8,108 nucleotides of DNA from Chthonomonadaceae bacterium (GTDB lineage Bacteria > Armatimonadota > Chthonomonadetes > Chthonomonadales > Chthonomonadaceae). This document shows positions 1 through 6,911 of the stretch, one piece after another. Under the pieces are notes generated by a model. The model saw nothing but the letters and a program-made list of their open reading frames with translations. It was not told the origin of the DNA and ran no database searches. Both the position numbers and the translations under genes were made by a program. The stretch lies in assembly GCA_025355115.1 (NCBI GenBank), contig JANXLO010000085.1, forward strand, positions 1 to 8,108. Direction: 5' to 3'. The stretch's first letter is position 1; every line of letters begins with the position of its first letter.

Positions 1-1161
1 CAGGACGCAGAGGTAATCGGGGACTAGCGCTTCGCCCGCTTCGTCCTCTTTCGTTACGCGCGGCACTGGGCGCAGAATACCGGGCTTCAGCGCTTCGGTC
101 AGCTCCAGCTGAAGATGATCCTCTTCCAGAACCGCCAGCACATCCAGCAGGTACTTGCAGTTGAAGGCGATCTCGACATCGTCGCCCTCACGCACCGCCT
201 CGATCTCCTCATACGCGTTGCCCACCATCTGGCTCTCGGCAGTGAGGACGATCTTGTCGTCTTCCGTGCGCAGAATGACGCGCTGCGAACTTTCGCGGGC
301 GACGATGGAGGCGCGGCGCGTGGCGCGAAGCAACGGCTCGACGGGGATGGTCAACTTCTTCTGGAAGCCCGCCGGAATCACACGCTGGTAGTTCGGGAAC
401 TGCCCCTCGATCAGTTTGGAGATGATCTGGACATTCGTCTCGCCCGGCAGCTGAAACTGCACATGGTGCGCGGAGAGCATCACCTGGACATCGCCCTCGG
501 CATCCGTCAGCAGGCGGGTCAGCTCGTTCATGGCGCGGGAAGGGACGATCGCCGTCTGCGAACCCGTTCCATTGGAGGTGATCGCCGTCTTCACCGCGAG
601 GCGATGCGTGTCGGTCGCGACGAACTTGAGCGTCTCGCCGTCGAAGACCATGAGGATGCCGGTCAGGATCGCTCGGTTCTCGTCGGTCGAGACAGCGAAC
701 AGAGTCTGGCGGATCATCTCCTTGAGCTTCGCCTGCGGGATGGAGAAGCCGACGCTCTCCTTCACCTCCGGCAGTTTAGGATACTCCTCTGCGGGCAGGC
801 CGAGGATCTTGTAATCCGAGCGGCCACTATGGACTCGAACAGTGTGACTTTTGTCTACTGAAAGTGCGACATCGCTCTTGTCAGGAAGGTTCGCCAGCAC
901 TTCGGTCAGTGTGCGCGCCGGAGCGGTGAGGCCGCCCATCTCCGATATCTTCGCGGGGATGTAGCAGGATATGCCAAGCTCCAGATCGGTGGCGATCAGC
1001 CGCAGGCCATCGCCCTCCGCCTGAACCAGGATATGGCTGAGAATGGGAAGAGCGCTGCGGCCAGAGACGGCATGGCCGACCGTCTGAACGGCTTCGAGCA
1101 GGGCTTTGCGGGGGCAGTCAGCTTTCAGACTGGCGCGGGTATCAACCGGAGTGGCGACCAT
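1..1161 (-). CDS. dnaN: DNA polymerase III beta subunit (sliding clamp), C-terminus cut by window edge
   Basis: This gene encodes the ring-shaped processivity clamp that holds DNA polymerase III on DNA and binds many replication and repair partners. Translating the minus strand from 1161 gives 387 uninterrupted codons to the window edge. Landmarks in order are CPRKALLEAVQ and SGRSALPILSHIL (domain 1), FVATDTHRLA and SRAMNELTRLL (domain 2), and LIEGQFPNYQRVIP and FNCKYLLDVL (domain 3), all characteristic of bacterial DnaN. The last visible residues, PDYLCVL, align with the beta strand just before the usual MPMRL-like end, so only about 4-6 residues are missing. It is slightly longer than typical clamps (about 366-378 aa) because of roughly 10 extra N-terminal residues and a small acidic insertion (KEDEAGEA) near the C-terminus. 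AAGGAG at 1171-1176, 9 nt upstream, supports the ATG. The upstream gene is an exported LolA-like protein, not dnaA, after a 74-nt gap with no clear promoter. Confidence 0.97.
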   Translation of the reverse strand, partial: MVATPVDTRASLKADCPRKALLEAVQTVGHAVSGRSALPILSHILVQAEGDGLRLIATDLELGISCYIPAKISEMGGLTAPARTLTEVLANLPDKSDVALSVDKSHTVRVHSGRSDYKILGLPAEEYPKLPEVKESVGFSIPQAKLKEMIRQTLFAVSTDENRAILTGILMVFDGETLKFVATDTHRLAVKTAITSNGTGSQTAIVPSRAMNELTRLLTDAEGDVQVMLSAHHVQFQLPGETNVQIISKLIEGQFPNYQRVIPAGFQKKLTIPVEPLLRATRRASIVARESSQRVILRTEDDKIVLTAESQMVGNAYEEIEAVREGDDVEIAFNCKYLLDVLAVLEEDHLQLELTEALKPGILRPVPRVTKEDEAGEALVPDYLCVL

Positions 1162-1235
1162 ATTGTAGTTCTCCTTTTCAGACAGCTTCACTCTGACGAC
1201 GGCTCCGCGCGCCAAAAAGTGTCGCAACTCTCAAA

Positions 1236-2087
1236 CTATTTCCGAGCGATTTTCACCGCATGCTCTTCGCCGGCAGCAGGCAGGGCTCTCCGGGCGTCGT
1301 TGGGCATCTGCGTGGGCACGAACTTCTCGATTTGCTTTGCGCCAGCAGGAGGCGTGTACTGGAATACGCTTGCCTCGATGGGCTTGTTGATCGACACATT
1401 CTCGTAGCTCTCGATCACTTTGACCTGAAACTGCGGCACGCGCATGACGGCTCTGCCGATAAGATGATCGTCCGGGTTGAAGTAGATTTCGGTAGGGGTC
1501 TCCTGCCCGAACGGCATCAAAAGCACGACCCATTTTTTGCCGCCCTCCGTAGTGGTGCCTGGCTTGATGGTCGCCTTCTCCAATGCGCTGCGCACATCCT
1601 TGTCGGCCAGCGCGTCACCCTGGAGCATCAGCGCGATGAGGTAGGTCGCCAGCGGCTCGAACACCACGTCGTCCACAATGTTGATGCCCTTGAAGTCGGC
1701 GGGCGCATCGCCTTTAGTGTATTGAGGCGTCTCCCCGCCGCGGAAATTGAAGAAGGTTTTGCCGTCCGAGACAGCGGCGGCGAGGGGCATTGAATCGTTG
1801 CGGTAAACGAATTTATTGGGGCGATCCAGCGCGAGCGTGAACTTGGTCTCTCGTTTCGTAGTCTCGCCAGTCGCCGGGTCCTTGCCTTCGATGACATAGA
1901 GGGCTGTATGCTTATAGGATTTCATCTTCCTGTAAGCATCTGTGGACTGTTTGATAAGCAGGGCGACGTCAGGCTTGAGCGCGGCTTTGACAGGCGTGGG
2001 CGGCTCGGCGAGCAGCGAGGTGGCGCCAAGCGGCAGAGCGAATGCGATCAGCGCGAGGCTGAGAAGAGTGCGGCGAGGGATAGGCAT
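1236..2087 (-). CDS. Exported LolA-fold / DUF2092-like protein
   Basis: This 283-aa protein has a classic Sec signal: PRR near the N-terminus, a hydrophobic stretch at residues 7-21, and a likely cleavage after the SLLA at residues 24-27. The mature part resembles the DUF2092 / outer-membrane lipoprotein carrier (LolA/LolB-like) fold. It has a helix (about 39-56, ending DAYRKMKSYKH), then amphipathic beta strands (TALYVIEG, FTLALDRPNKFVYR, AAAVSDGKTFFNF), a helical insert around 143-175, and more strands (KWVVLLMPF, TEIYFNPDDHLIGRAVMR, QVKVIESYENVSIN). The family pattern near the C-terminus, VFQYTPPAGAKQIE, is also present. LolA-fold proteins bind lipid or lipoprotein acyl chains in the periplasm; a role here is inferred from fold only. 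No lipobox cysteine is seen. AAGGAA at 2095-2100, 7 nt before the ATG, supports the start. It lies 32 nt after the 75-aa gene and 74 nt before dnaN, so co-transcription is likely. Confidence 0.8.
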   Translation of the reverse strand: MPIPRRTLLSLALIAFALPLGATSLLAEPPTPVKAALKPDVALLIKQSTDAYRKMKSYKHTALYVIEGKDPATGETTKRETKFTLALDRPNKFVYRNDSMPLAAAVSDGKTFFNFRGGETPQYTKGDAPADFKGINIVDDVVFEPLATYLIALMLQGDALADKDVRSALEKATIKPGTTTEGGKKWVVLLMPFGQETPTEIYFNPDDHLIGRAVMRVPQFQVKVIESYENVSINKPIEASVFQYTPPAGAKQIEKFVPTQMPNDARRALPAAGEEHAVKIARK

Positions 2088-2119
2088 GCGAATGTTCCTT
2101 TCTGATTGGGGCCTGATCT

Positions 2120-2347
2120 CTATACGACATCCTCTGCGGCGTTGATCGCCTCCAGACGGCGCTCGTATTTCACCATTTCTGTCTGAAGCAAAGTATGCAG
2201 CTCTATATCGGACTCTTTGGCTTCCGCAAGAGCAGTCAGCAGCAGTTCGTAGCCTTCGATGGGGCAGTCCTCGACCGCGAATTTACGCGCCCTTGCCCCT
2301 ATCTTGTAGGCCCGCATCTCCTTCATAGTGGGAGCATTTTTCGTCAT
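2120..2347 (-). CDS. Small hypothetical protein, helical, 75 aa
   Basis: I do not recognise this protein. It is 75 aa, mostly predicted helix, with a basic N-terminal third (KEMRAYKIGARARKF), one cysteine (CPIEGYE, around residues 28-34) and a charged amphipathic C-terminal half (LLLTALAEAKESDIELHTLLQTEMVKYERRLEAI) that could form a helical hairpin or short coiled coil. There is no signal peptide or membrane segment, so it is probably cytoplasmic. The ATG at 2347 has AGGA at 2354-2357, 6 nt upstream; in-frame ATGs at residues 8 and 11 are less well placed. It sits between the GH42-like giant gene (58-nt gap containing a strong hairpin) and the LolA-like gene (32-nt gap), all in the same direction, which supports it being a real translated gene of the same unit. 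Function is unknown. Confidence 0.65.
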   Translation of the reverse strand: MTKNAPTMKEMRAYKIGARARKFAVEDCPIEGYELLLTALAEAKESDIELHTLLQTEMVKYERRLEAINAAEDVV

Positions 2348-2364
2348 GCTATGTCCTAAGCCCG

Positions 2365-2395
2365 ATCCCCTTCCCTTCAGAAAAGGAAAGGGGAT
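2365..2395 (-). other. Strong intercistronic hairpin without a U-tract
   Basis: Plus-strand arms at 2365-2377 and 2383-2395 are complementary over 13 positions with a 5-nt loop. The single non-Watson-Crick position becomes a G-U pair in minus-strand RNA, so the 13-bp stem is continuous only in the transcript of the surrounding genes. It starts 10 nt after the stop codon of the giant gene and ends just before the ribosome-binding site of the 75-aa gene. No T-run follows on either strand, so it is a poor classical intrinsic terminator. It could be an RNA-stability or processing element, or a weak attenuator. Confidence 0.6.
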
Positions 2396-2405
2396 TAAGC
2401 GCTTC

Positions 2406-5400
2406 TTAGTCCGGCTCCACCTCGTCGTGAAATCGGAAGGGCTCCGGGAGGAGTAGCGCAGGCTCCGGAGCGCTCTCGACTGATTCCACCATCGCGGGAG
2501 GCTCGAAAAGGTCGTCGGAAAAGACGCCGTCGCTCTCCGCAGAGGGTGAGTTGGCCTCGGCTTGCGCCTCTTCGTCGGTGAGCGGCGCTTCCGTGCCGTC
2601 AGCCAGGCTTCTTCTGCCGCGTCCGCGTCCGCCCCGCCTTCGCCGACGGCGTCCGTTCGCCATCATCTCGCCTTCCGTGTCCGGCAGCACGGTCTCTATG
2701 CCAGGCGCGACCGCGGCGAGGCTTGTTAACGGCCTTTCATCGGATAGCTCGAGGGAGGCGCGCTCGACCTCTGCACTCAACGTGACAGCTTCGATCTCCA
2801 GCGGATCAGCCGAAATGATGGCTCGAAGAGTCTCGACCGCCTGTCGCCGCTCCTCTGCCCTGCGCGCCTCATCCGCCGCCGACAACGGCAGGGGAGGAGG
2901 CGGAGGGAGGTTGAACGGACGTGGCTCCCGCGGAGGACGGGGATCGGGCCGGATGATGCGCTCCGGCTTGTCGGAACGCTCCATTCGCTCGGAAGGGCGA
3001 TCGGTACGCTCTGCTCTTTCCGGTCGCTCCGCTCGCTCCGGACGATCTGTTTTTTCAAGCTGTTCCGCACGATCCGGGGGGCCAGCATTCAGAACGATGC
3101 GGGCGCGCTCGGCGCCGGGCGGAGTGTAGTTAGGGAGTCCAATGCCCTGGAACCGCTCGACATTGCCAACGCAGAAGGTTCGGGTAGTCCCGCCCTTCAT
3201 GAACAGGCGGTACTCCCGCGTCTCGTCGGCGATCAGGCGGCTGTCCGTGACATCGTACAGGCCCATCGCATCGGGAAGCCGGAGAGTTCTCTGCCCGTCG
3301 CGAGCGGCATGAAGCGTGACCCAGCCGCCGCCTACCGAAACGATATCCTCGCCCTGCGGAGTCCAGAGATGCACGCCCGCATAGCGGCAGAGGCCGCGCA
3401 GCAGTTCGAGGGGCAGCACCGGCTCGCCGATAAACACGGACTTCCAGCCGGGCGACTCCTTCACGGCGATGGAGGGCAGGCCCGATCCCTGATATTCAGC
3501 CAGCACCTGCGCCGTCTCGTCAGCCACATAGTAGGAAGGGATGAGCCGCTCGCGAGCGCCCAGCTCGCGGGTGGCGAGGCGGTCGGTCAGCGGGTGCCTT
3601 GGCTCCGTTATGCGTGACCCGATCTCCGCGTTCCACTCCTGCGGGCGCAGCGCCATCCCTACGGTGCCGCTGGTTCCCTCCTCAAGAAGGCCGCCAATGG
3701 TGGGCCTCTCCTCGCACGATCCGGGAGCGTAGAGCCAAGCAAGCGTCTTGCCACCGCTCTGGAGCTTTTCCTTTATTGCGCCGCGCTGAGCAGCGGTGAT
3801 CCGGAACGGCGTGAGGAAGAGATAGAGCTTGGCCTCGGTCGGAAAGCTCTCCGCAAGCAGATCGCTCTGCAGATAGAGGCCGTAGGAGATCCCGGCGCGC
3901 TGAAGGGTTTCGCGCAGGCCGTTGGTGAGGCGTCGGAAGAAGGGCTCGCCGCGCTGAATGTGCAGCAGGCTGCGCTCGTCGATCAGGACGACGACCTCGG
4001 GCACACGCGGATATTCGCGGTGCCGCTGGAAGGCGGCGTACTGCTTCGTAAACTGGCCTATGCGTTCCCAAAGGCCATCGTCATCGAGCCAGCCTTCGCC
4101 CCAGAGGTCCATGAAGCCGACTCCTGTCCCGCTCGCGAGGGTCTTGCCGATCATGCGGGCAAGGGCCTCTTCGGTAGCAGGGCGGTCGGCGAGACGGGGA
4201 TTGAAGTCGTCAGGGTCCTGCCCTACGGGGGCGAGGAAGGTCTTGGTGTCGTCCTCAGTGAGCCAGAGCTTGCCGTGGAGTGGCGGCGAGTCGACGGGCG
4301 ATGGGAACGACGCTCCGCCGCCGGGCTGACGGTCTCGATAAGACGGCGGGCCGCAGATCAGGTCGATGCCGGGAGCGGCTTCGAGCATCCCGAGCGCGAG
4401 GTGGCCGCTATAGCCATGTCCGAACTCGAAGGTGTAGCCGTAGCAGACGGAGACGAGCGCCTGATGCTCCGCCGCGCGCTTGATGGCCTGCGCCAGCGAG
4501 ATCAGCCGTTGCGCCGTGCTCTCGGAGGTGAACTCGTAGAAGTCGATCGTCGGGCGTTCGCGCCGCGCTTCAAAGAAGGCGCGTTGCGGGTTGGGACGGA
4601 CGGGCAACGCGGGAATCTCCGCCGTGTGAAACTCAACATCACCGTCGTACCAGGCGGCCCGCAGACTGACGAGGCTGTCGCGGTAACGGGCGCGGAGCCA
4701 GTCACGGAATGCATCCCGATTGACGACGCTGCGGTCGAAGCCCTGCTCGGCGGGCTGAAACCACTCGCCGCGCTCGAGATGGTAGCCAAACACGCGTCGC
4801 CCCCAGGCGAACTCGCTCAAATGGACTATCATGGTGCCGAGCGCGCGCTCGGCCTCCCTCCAGTAACGCTCGCTGGTCAGGGACGGATCACCAGCGGTGC
4901 CGTCGGCGTAGGCGGCAATGTCGGTCGGGTATTCGCGCTTCCACCCGCGAGCGGGGACAAAGACGATGCGCGGCATGACGTAGCCGTCAGGATCGGCCTC
5001 GAGTACGGCTCGCAGACGGTCGTCTATCTCGGCGAGGGCATGGCTGGCGTCGGAGAGTGGGCACGGAAGATCGACGAGGACCGAGTGCAGATGGATCCCT
5101 GCTCTGGCGGCGCGGCGCACTTCGGACAGGACGCGCTGGCGGTTCGCAGCTCCGTCCATATTGCCGAAGAAAAGCACGGGAGGATGCACGACGGTGTCTA
5201 TTGTGATCTCAGGCAGCCCATTGCGTGCGATGAGGTGAGCGCCGACAGTCGTGTCGACAGGAATCACGATGGGCTCGGGCACGACGACAGGCTCAGGCTC
5301 GGCGACAGCTTCAACGACAGTCTCGGCTACGGTCTCGATCTCCTCGCCGGTGCGAGCGCGCCGACCCCGTCCTCCCCGGCGTCGGGTGCGGGAGCGATTG

Positions 5401-6344
5401 GCCTCTGCATCGGCTGACCCATCGGCGTCCGCAACGGATTCGGCGGCAGCCTCAATAGTTACATCGGCGACGGGAGGCGTCTCCATACCCGCGACTGCGG
5501 GCGTCTCTTCCGCGCCTCGACGAGTGCGCGAGGAGCGGCGACGGCGTGATCGATCAGGCGTAGTTCCGGTTTCTGCTGCGTCGCTTGCGCTACTTTCCCC
5601 TGCCTGCGGAGAGGCGGAATCAGGCACTTCGTTCGGGGTCTCCACTGCAGTGGAGACATTGCTCTCCGCCGCGCTCTCGGCAACGGGCTCGGTTTTGCGA
5701 CGGCTTCGACCGCGTGTGCTGCGGCGCTCGGGCCGCGGCGTCTCAGCTTCTGGCTCCGGGATGGCCTCGGACTGAGGCTGGGGGGCGGAGCTGCCAGGGG
5801 CTGAAATCTCAGGGCCAGCAATGGGGGCACGGACGGACACTGTGCGGCGAGAGGGTGAAGGTGCGGGAGGCACTGCGGCTTCGCTGGAGGACGTTCCGGC
5901 GACTGGAGGCTCTTCGGTCGTTTTTGCGCGGCGACGCGAGCGGGGCTTCTCTTCGAGAGGCGTGGCAGGTTCAACAAGCGGGGGGGCAGCCGCCTCGGTG
6001 GGCGCAGGTTTCGACCTCCCGGCGGTGCGACGGCTGGCAGGCAATTTATCGGGCGCAGAAGCCCCTTCCGTCGCAGCAGGCGTCTCAACGGGGGGTATGG
6101 GGAGTGAGTCATCCGCTCCGGTGGGGGCGGCTTTGCGTCGAGAGCGAGCGGCTCGCGGCGGGGTTTCGGTGACGGACGGGTCGGGTGCGGCTGCTGCGTC
6201 AGTCCCTGCGGGCTTCGTCCCACGCCTTCGCGTAGGGGCAGCCACAGGCGGCGCAACCGCTTCGGACGGTTCCCGCGTGGACCGTGCGGCCTCTTCTGGT
6301 GTGGGAGGCGGCCCGGAACCCGGCAGGGGTTCGTCGTTGCTCAT
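2406..6344 (-). CDS. Giant protein: GH42 beta-galactosidase-like core with Arg-rich disordered arms
   Basis: This 1312-aa protein has three parts. Residues 1 to about 370 are Pro/Ala/Glu/Ser/Thr-rich and disordered, broken by arginine clusters (RSRRK, RSRRRAK, RGRSRRK, RSRRRRSSRTRR, RTRRRGGRGRRAR). Residues about 385-1065 look folded. They contain a TIM-barrel region like GH42 glycosidases (to about 770), a GATase-like region like the GH42 trimerisation domain (about 780-990, from EVVVLIDERSLLHI), and a small beta domain (about 1000-1060). GH42 enzymes use two glutamates; plausible equivalents are E524 or E527 in GYHLERGEWF (acid/base) and E697 in KLWLTEDDTKTF (nucleophile), assigned by eye. 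Residues 1080-1312 are again disordered: an Arg/Glu repeat (1100-1129), PPPPP (1147-1151), GRRRRRRGGRGRGRR (1231-1245) and an acidic tail. No signal peptide or membrane segment is seen, so it is probably cytoplasmic. GGAG at 6352-6355, 7 nt before the ATG, supports the start. Substrate and activity are unknown; it could be a non-catalytic scaffold. Confidence 0.88.
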   Translation of the reverse strand: MSNDEPLPGSGPPPTPEEAARSTREPSEAVAPPVAAPTRRRGTKPAGTDAAAAPDPSVTETPPRAARSRRKAAPTGADDSLPIPPVETPAATEGASAPDKLPASRRTAGRSKPAPTEAAAPPLVEPATPLEEKPRSRRRAKTTEEPPVAGTSSSEAAVPPAPSPSRRTVSVRAPIAGPEISAPGSSAPQPQSEAIPEPEAETPRPERRSTRGRSRRKTEPVAESAAESNVSTAVETPNEVPDSASPQAGESSASDAAETGTTPDRSRRRRSSRTRRGAEETPAVAGMETPPVADVTIEAAAESVADADGSADAEANRSRTRRRGGRGRRARTGEEIETVAETVVEAVAEPEPVVVPEPIVIPVDTTVGAHLIARNGLPEITIDTVVHPPVLFFGNMDGAANRQRVLSEVRRAARAGIHLHSVLVDLPCPLSDASHALAEIDDRLRAVLEADPDGYVMPRIVFVPARGWKREYPTDIAAYADGTAGDPSLTSERYWREAERALGTMIVHLSEFAWGRRVFGYHLERGEWFQPAEQGFDRSVVNRDAFRDWLRARYRDSLVSLRAAWYDGDVEFHTAEIPALPVRPNPQRAFFEARRERPTIDFYEFTSESTAQRLISLAQAIKRAAEHQALVSVCYGYTFEFGHGYSGHLALGMLEAAPGIDLICGPPSYRDRQPGGGASFPSPVDSPPLHGKLWLTEDDTKTFLAPVGQDPDDFNPRLADRPATEEALARMIGKTLASGTGVGFMDLWGEGWLDDDGLWERIGQFTKQYAAFQRHREYPRVPEVVVLIDERSLLHIQRGEPFFRRLTNGLRETLQRAGISYGLYLQSDLLAESFPTEAKLYLFLTPFRITAAQRGAIKEKLQSGGKTLAWLYAPGSCEERPTIGGLLEEGTSGTVGMALRPQEWNAEIGSRITEPRHPLTDRLATRELGARERLIPSYYVADETAQVLAEYQGSGLPSIAVKESPGWKSVFIGEPVLPLELLRGLCRYAGVHLWTPQGEDIVSVGGGWVTLHAARDGQRTLRLPDAMGLYDVTDSRLIADETREYRLFMKGGTTRTFCVGNVERFQGIGLPNYTPPGAERARIVLNAGPPDRAEQLEKTDRPERAERPERAERTDRPSERMERSDKPERIIRPDPRPPREPRPFNLPPPPPLPLSAADEARRAEERRQAVETLRAIISADPLEIEAVTLSAEVERASLELSDERPLTSLAAVAPGIETVLPDTEGEMMANGRRRRRRGGRGRGRRSLADGTEAPLTDEEAQAEANSPSAESDGVFSDDLFEPPAMVESVESAPEPALLLPEPFRFHDEVEPD
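2958..3047 (-). repeat. Arg/Glu-rich short repeat (RPERAE/RxDRP type) in the giant protein
   Basis: Residues 1100-1129 of the giant protein are built from variations of a 4-6 residue unit: DRPERAERPERAERTDRP, then SERMERSDKPER. The plus strand shows it as repeated blocks like cgctcc and cggtcgctccgctcgctccgg around 3010-3045. It would form a highly charged, mixed-polarity, probably unstructured or single-helix linker between the folded core and the last basic cluster. Such repeats expand and contract easily, so length variation between strains is expected. Confidence 0.75.
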
Positions 6345-6424
6345 TACTTGTCTCCTGATTTTTCACTGCAAACGGTATCCGGCATGAAAAACTAAAAAAT
6401 CTCGAATATCTCCAATACGTTCCT

Positions 6425-6454
6425 ATTATACACCGATTGCCCTGCGCGGGTCAA
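6425..6454 (-). promoter_or_regulatory. Sigma70-type promoter for the giant gene and possibly the operon
   Basis: On the minus strand, TTGACC (6449-6454) and a perfect TATAAT (6425-6430) are separated by 18 nt. The expected start of transcription is near 6418, giving a leader of about 74 nt before the ATG at 6344. It is the best promoter-like sequence seen on the minus strand upstream of the four genes. Assignment is by consensus match only. Confidence 0.65.
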
Positions 6455-6541
6455 TCGCCCGCCACTCCCCGCCAAAAGCCCGTCGCAGGCTAGCACTTTC
6501 AAACAGGGCTCTAGCTAAAACGACAGTGCGCTTGTTCGCGT

Positions 6542-6565
6542 GTCGTGATATAAGTCGTGATATAA
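6542..6565 (+). repeat. Perfect 12-bp tandem repeat (GTCGTGATATAA x2) at the antitoxin-like gene start
   Basis: GTCGTGATATAA occurs twice with no gap (6542-6553 and 6554-6565). Each copy ends in a TATA-type box; the second, with the following T, makes TATAAT at 6561-6566, directly touching the ATG at 6567. Candidate roles are a repeated operator bound by the antitoxin-like product (autoregulation is usual in toxin-antitoxin loci) or a duplicated -10 region. Confidence 0.75.
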
Positions 6566-6566
6566 T
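6561..6566 (+). promoter_or_regulatory. TATAAT -10-like box abutting the annotated ATG
   Basis: A perfect -10 hexamer on the plus strand ends one base before the ATG at 6567. No good -35 lies 16-18 nt upstream; the nearest TTG-containing hexamer, TTGTTC (6532-6537), is 23 nt away. If this box is used, transcription would start near 6572-6575, downstream of that ATG, and translation would have to begin at ATG 6624 or 6633. Confidence 0.35.
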
Positions 6567-6911
6567 ATGAGTGGGCGGGCAGAACACATTACCAGTAGGT
6601 GGGACAAGAAAGAGTTTAAGAAGATGATAGCAATGGACGAGTTCAAGGATACGGAAACAGTTCTCAACGCGGACGAACGAGGGCGGATATCGCTGGATTC
6701 AATTGCAAATTCTAGGAAGTATATCGTCAGCCAGAATGTGGCCGAACAGCTTCTGCCCACCCCTACCGCGGCGATGCCGGATCACGAAAAATGGCTGTGG
6801 GACAATCCCGAAGCCATCGCATCAGTGCGTCAGGGTTTGAAGGAAGCATCCGCTGGCCCTGGCCAAATCGTTGACTTCACGCGGTATGCCGACATTGAAA
6901 TTGAGGACTGA
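6567..6911 (+). CDS. Antitoxin-like protein (AbrB-like N-terminal region, RelE/ParE-neutralising type tail)
   Basis: This 114-aa protein resembles antitoxins of small toxin-antitoxin pairs. Residues 33-54 (LNADERGRISLDSIANSRKYIV) look like the short GRI-L strand-helix DNA-binding element of AbrB/MazE-like antitoxins. Residues 75-113 carry the frequent antitoxin tail pattern, WLWDNPEAIASVRQGLKEA then IVDFTRYADIEIED, an amphipathic helix followed by an acidic end that typically masks the toxin. The residues before about 23 fit this family poorly. There is no Shine-Dalgarno sequence before the ATG at 6567, while AAGAAG at 6618-6623 precedes ATG 6624 (residue 20) and ATG 6633 (residue 23), so the true start may be 6633. 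The stop overlaps the next short ORF as TGATG, the usual antitoxin-toxin coupling. Base composition is visibly less GC-rich than the giant gene. Family assignment is from remembered patterns, not a search. Confidence 0.6.
   Translation: MSGRAEHITSRWDKKEFKKMIAMDEFKDTETVLNADERGRISLDSIANSRKYIVSQNVAEQLLPTPTAAMPDHEKWLWDNPEAIASVRQGLKEASAGPGQIVDFTRYADIEIED

Noticed and set aside
115..861. 248-codon plus-strand ORF opposite dnaN
   Set aside because: DnaN is unmistakable on the minus strand; the antisense product is compositionally biased and shows no domain.
2365..2395. Hairpin as a classical rho-independent terminator
   Set aside because: There is no T-run after the stem on either strand, so it was recorded as a structural element instead.
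3960..5417. 485-codon plus-strand ORF antisense to the giant gene
   Set aside because: It mirrors the GH42-like coding region, whose minus-strand reading has recognisable domains and a good ribosome-binding site. The plus reading has no family resemblance, and long antisense ORFs are expected in GC-rich genes.
5459..6256. 265-codon minus-strand ORF overlapping the N-terminal arm in another frame
   Set aside because: It is a frame-shifted reading of the low-complexity arm, giving only Pro/Arg/Leu-rich sequence, with no supported start.
6515..6760. 81-codon minus-strand ORF over the antitoxin-like gene
   Set aside because: It has a hydrophobic stretch, but it overlaps the antitoxin-like gene antisense, covers the tandem repeat, and has no Shine-Dalgarno support.
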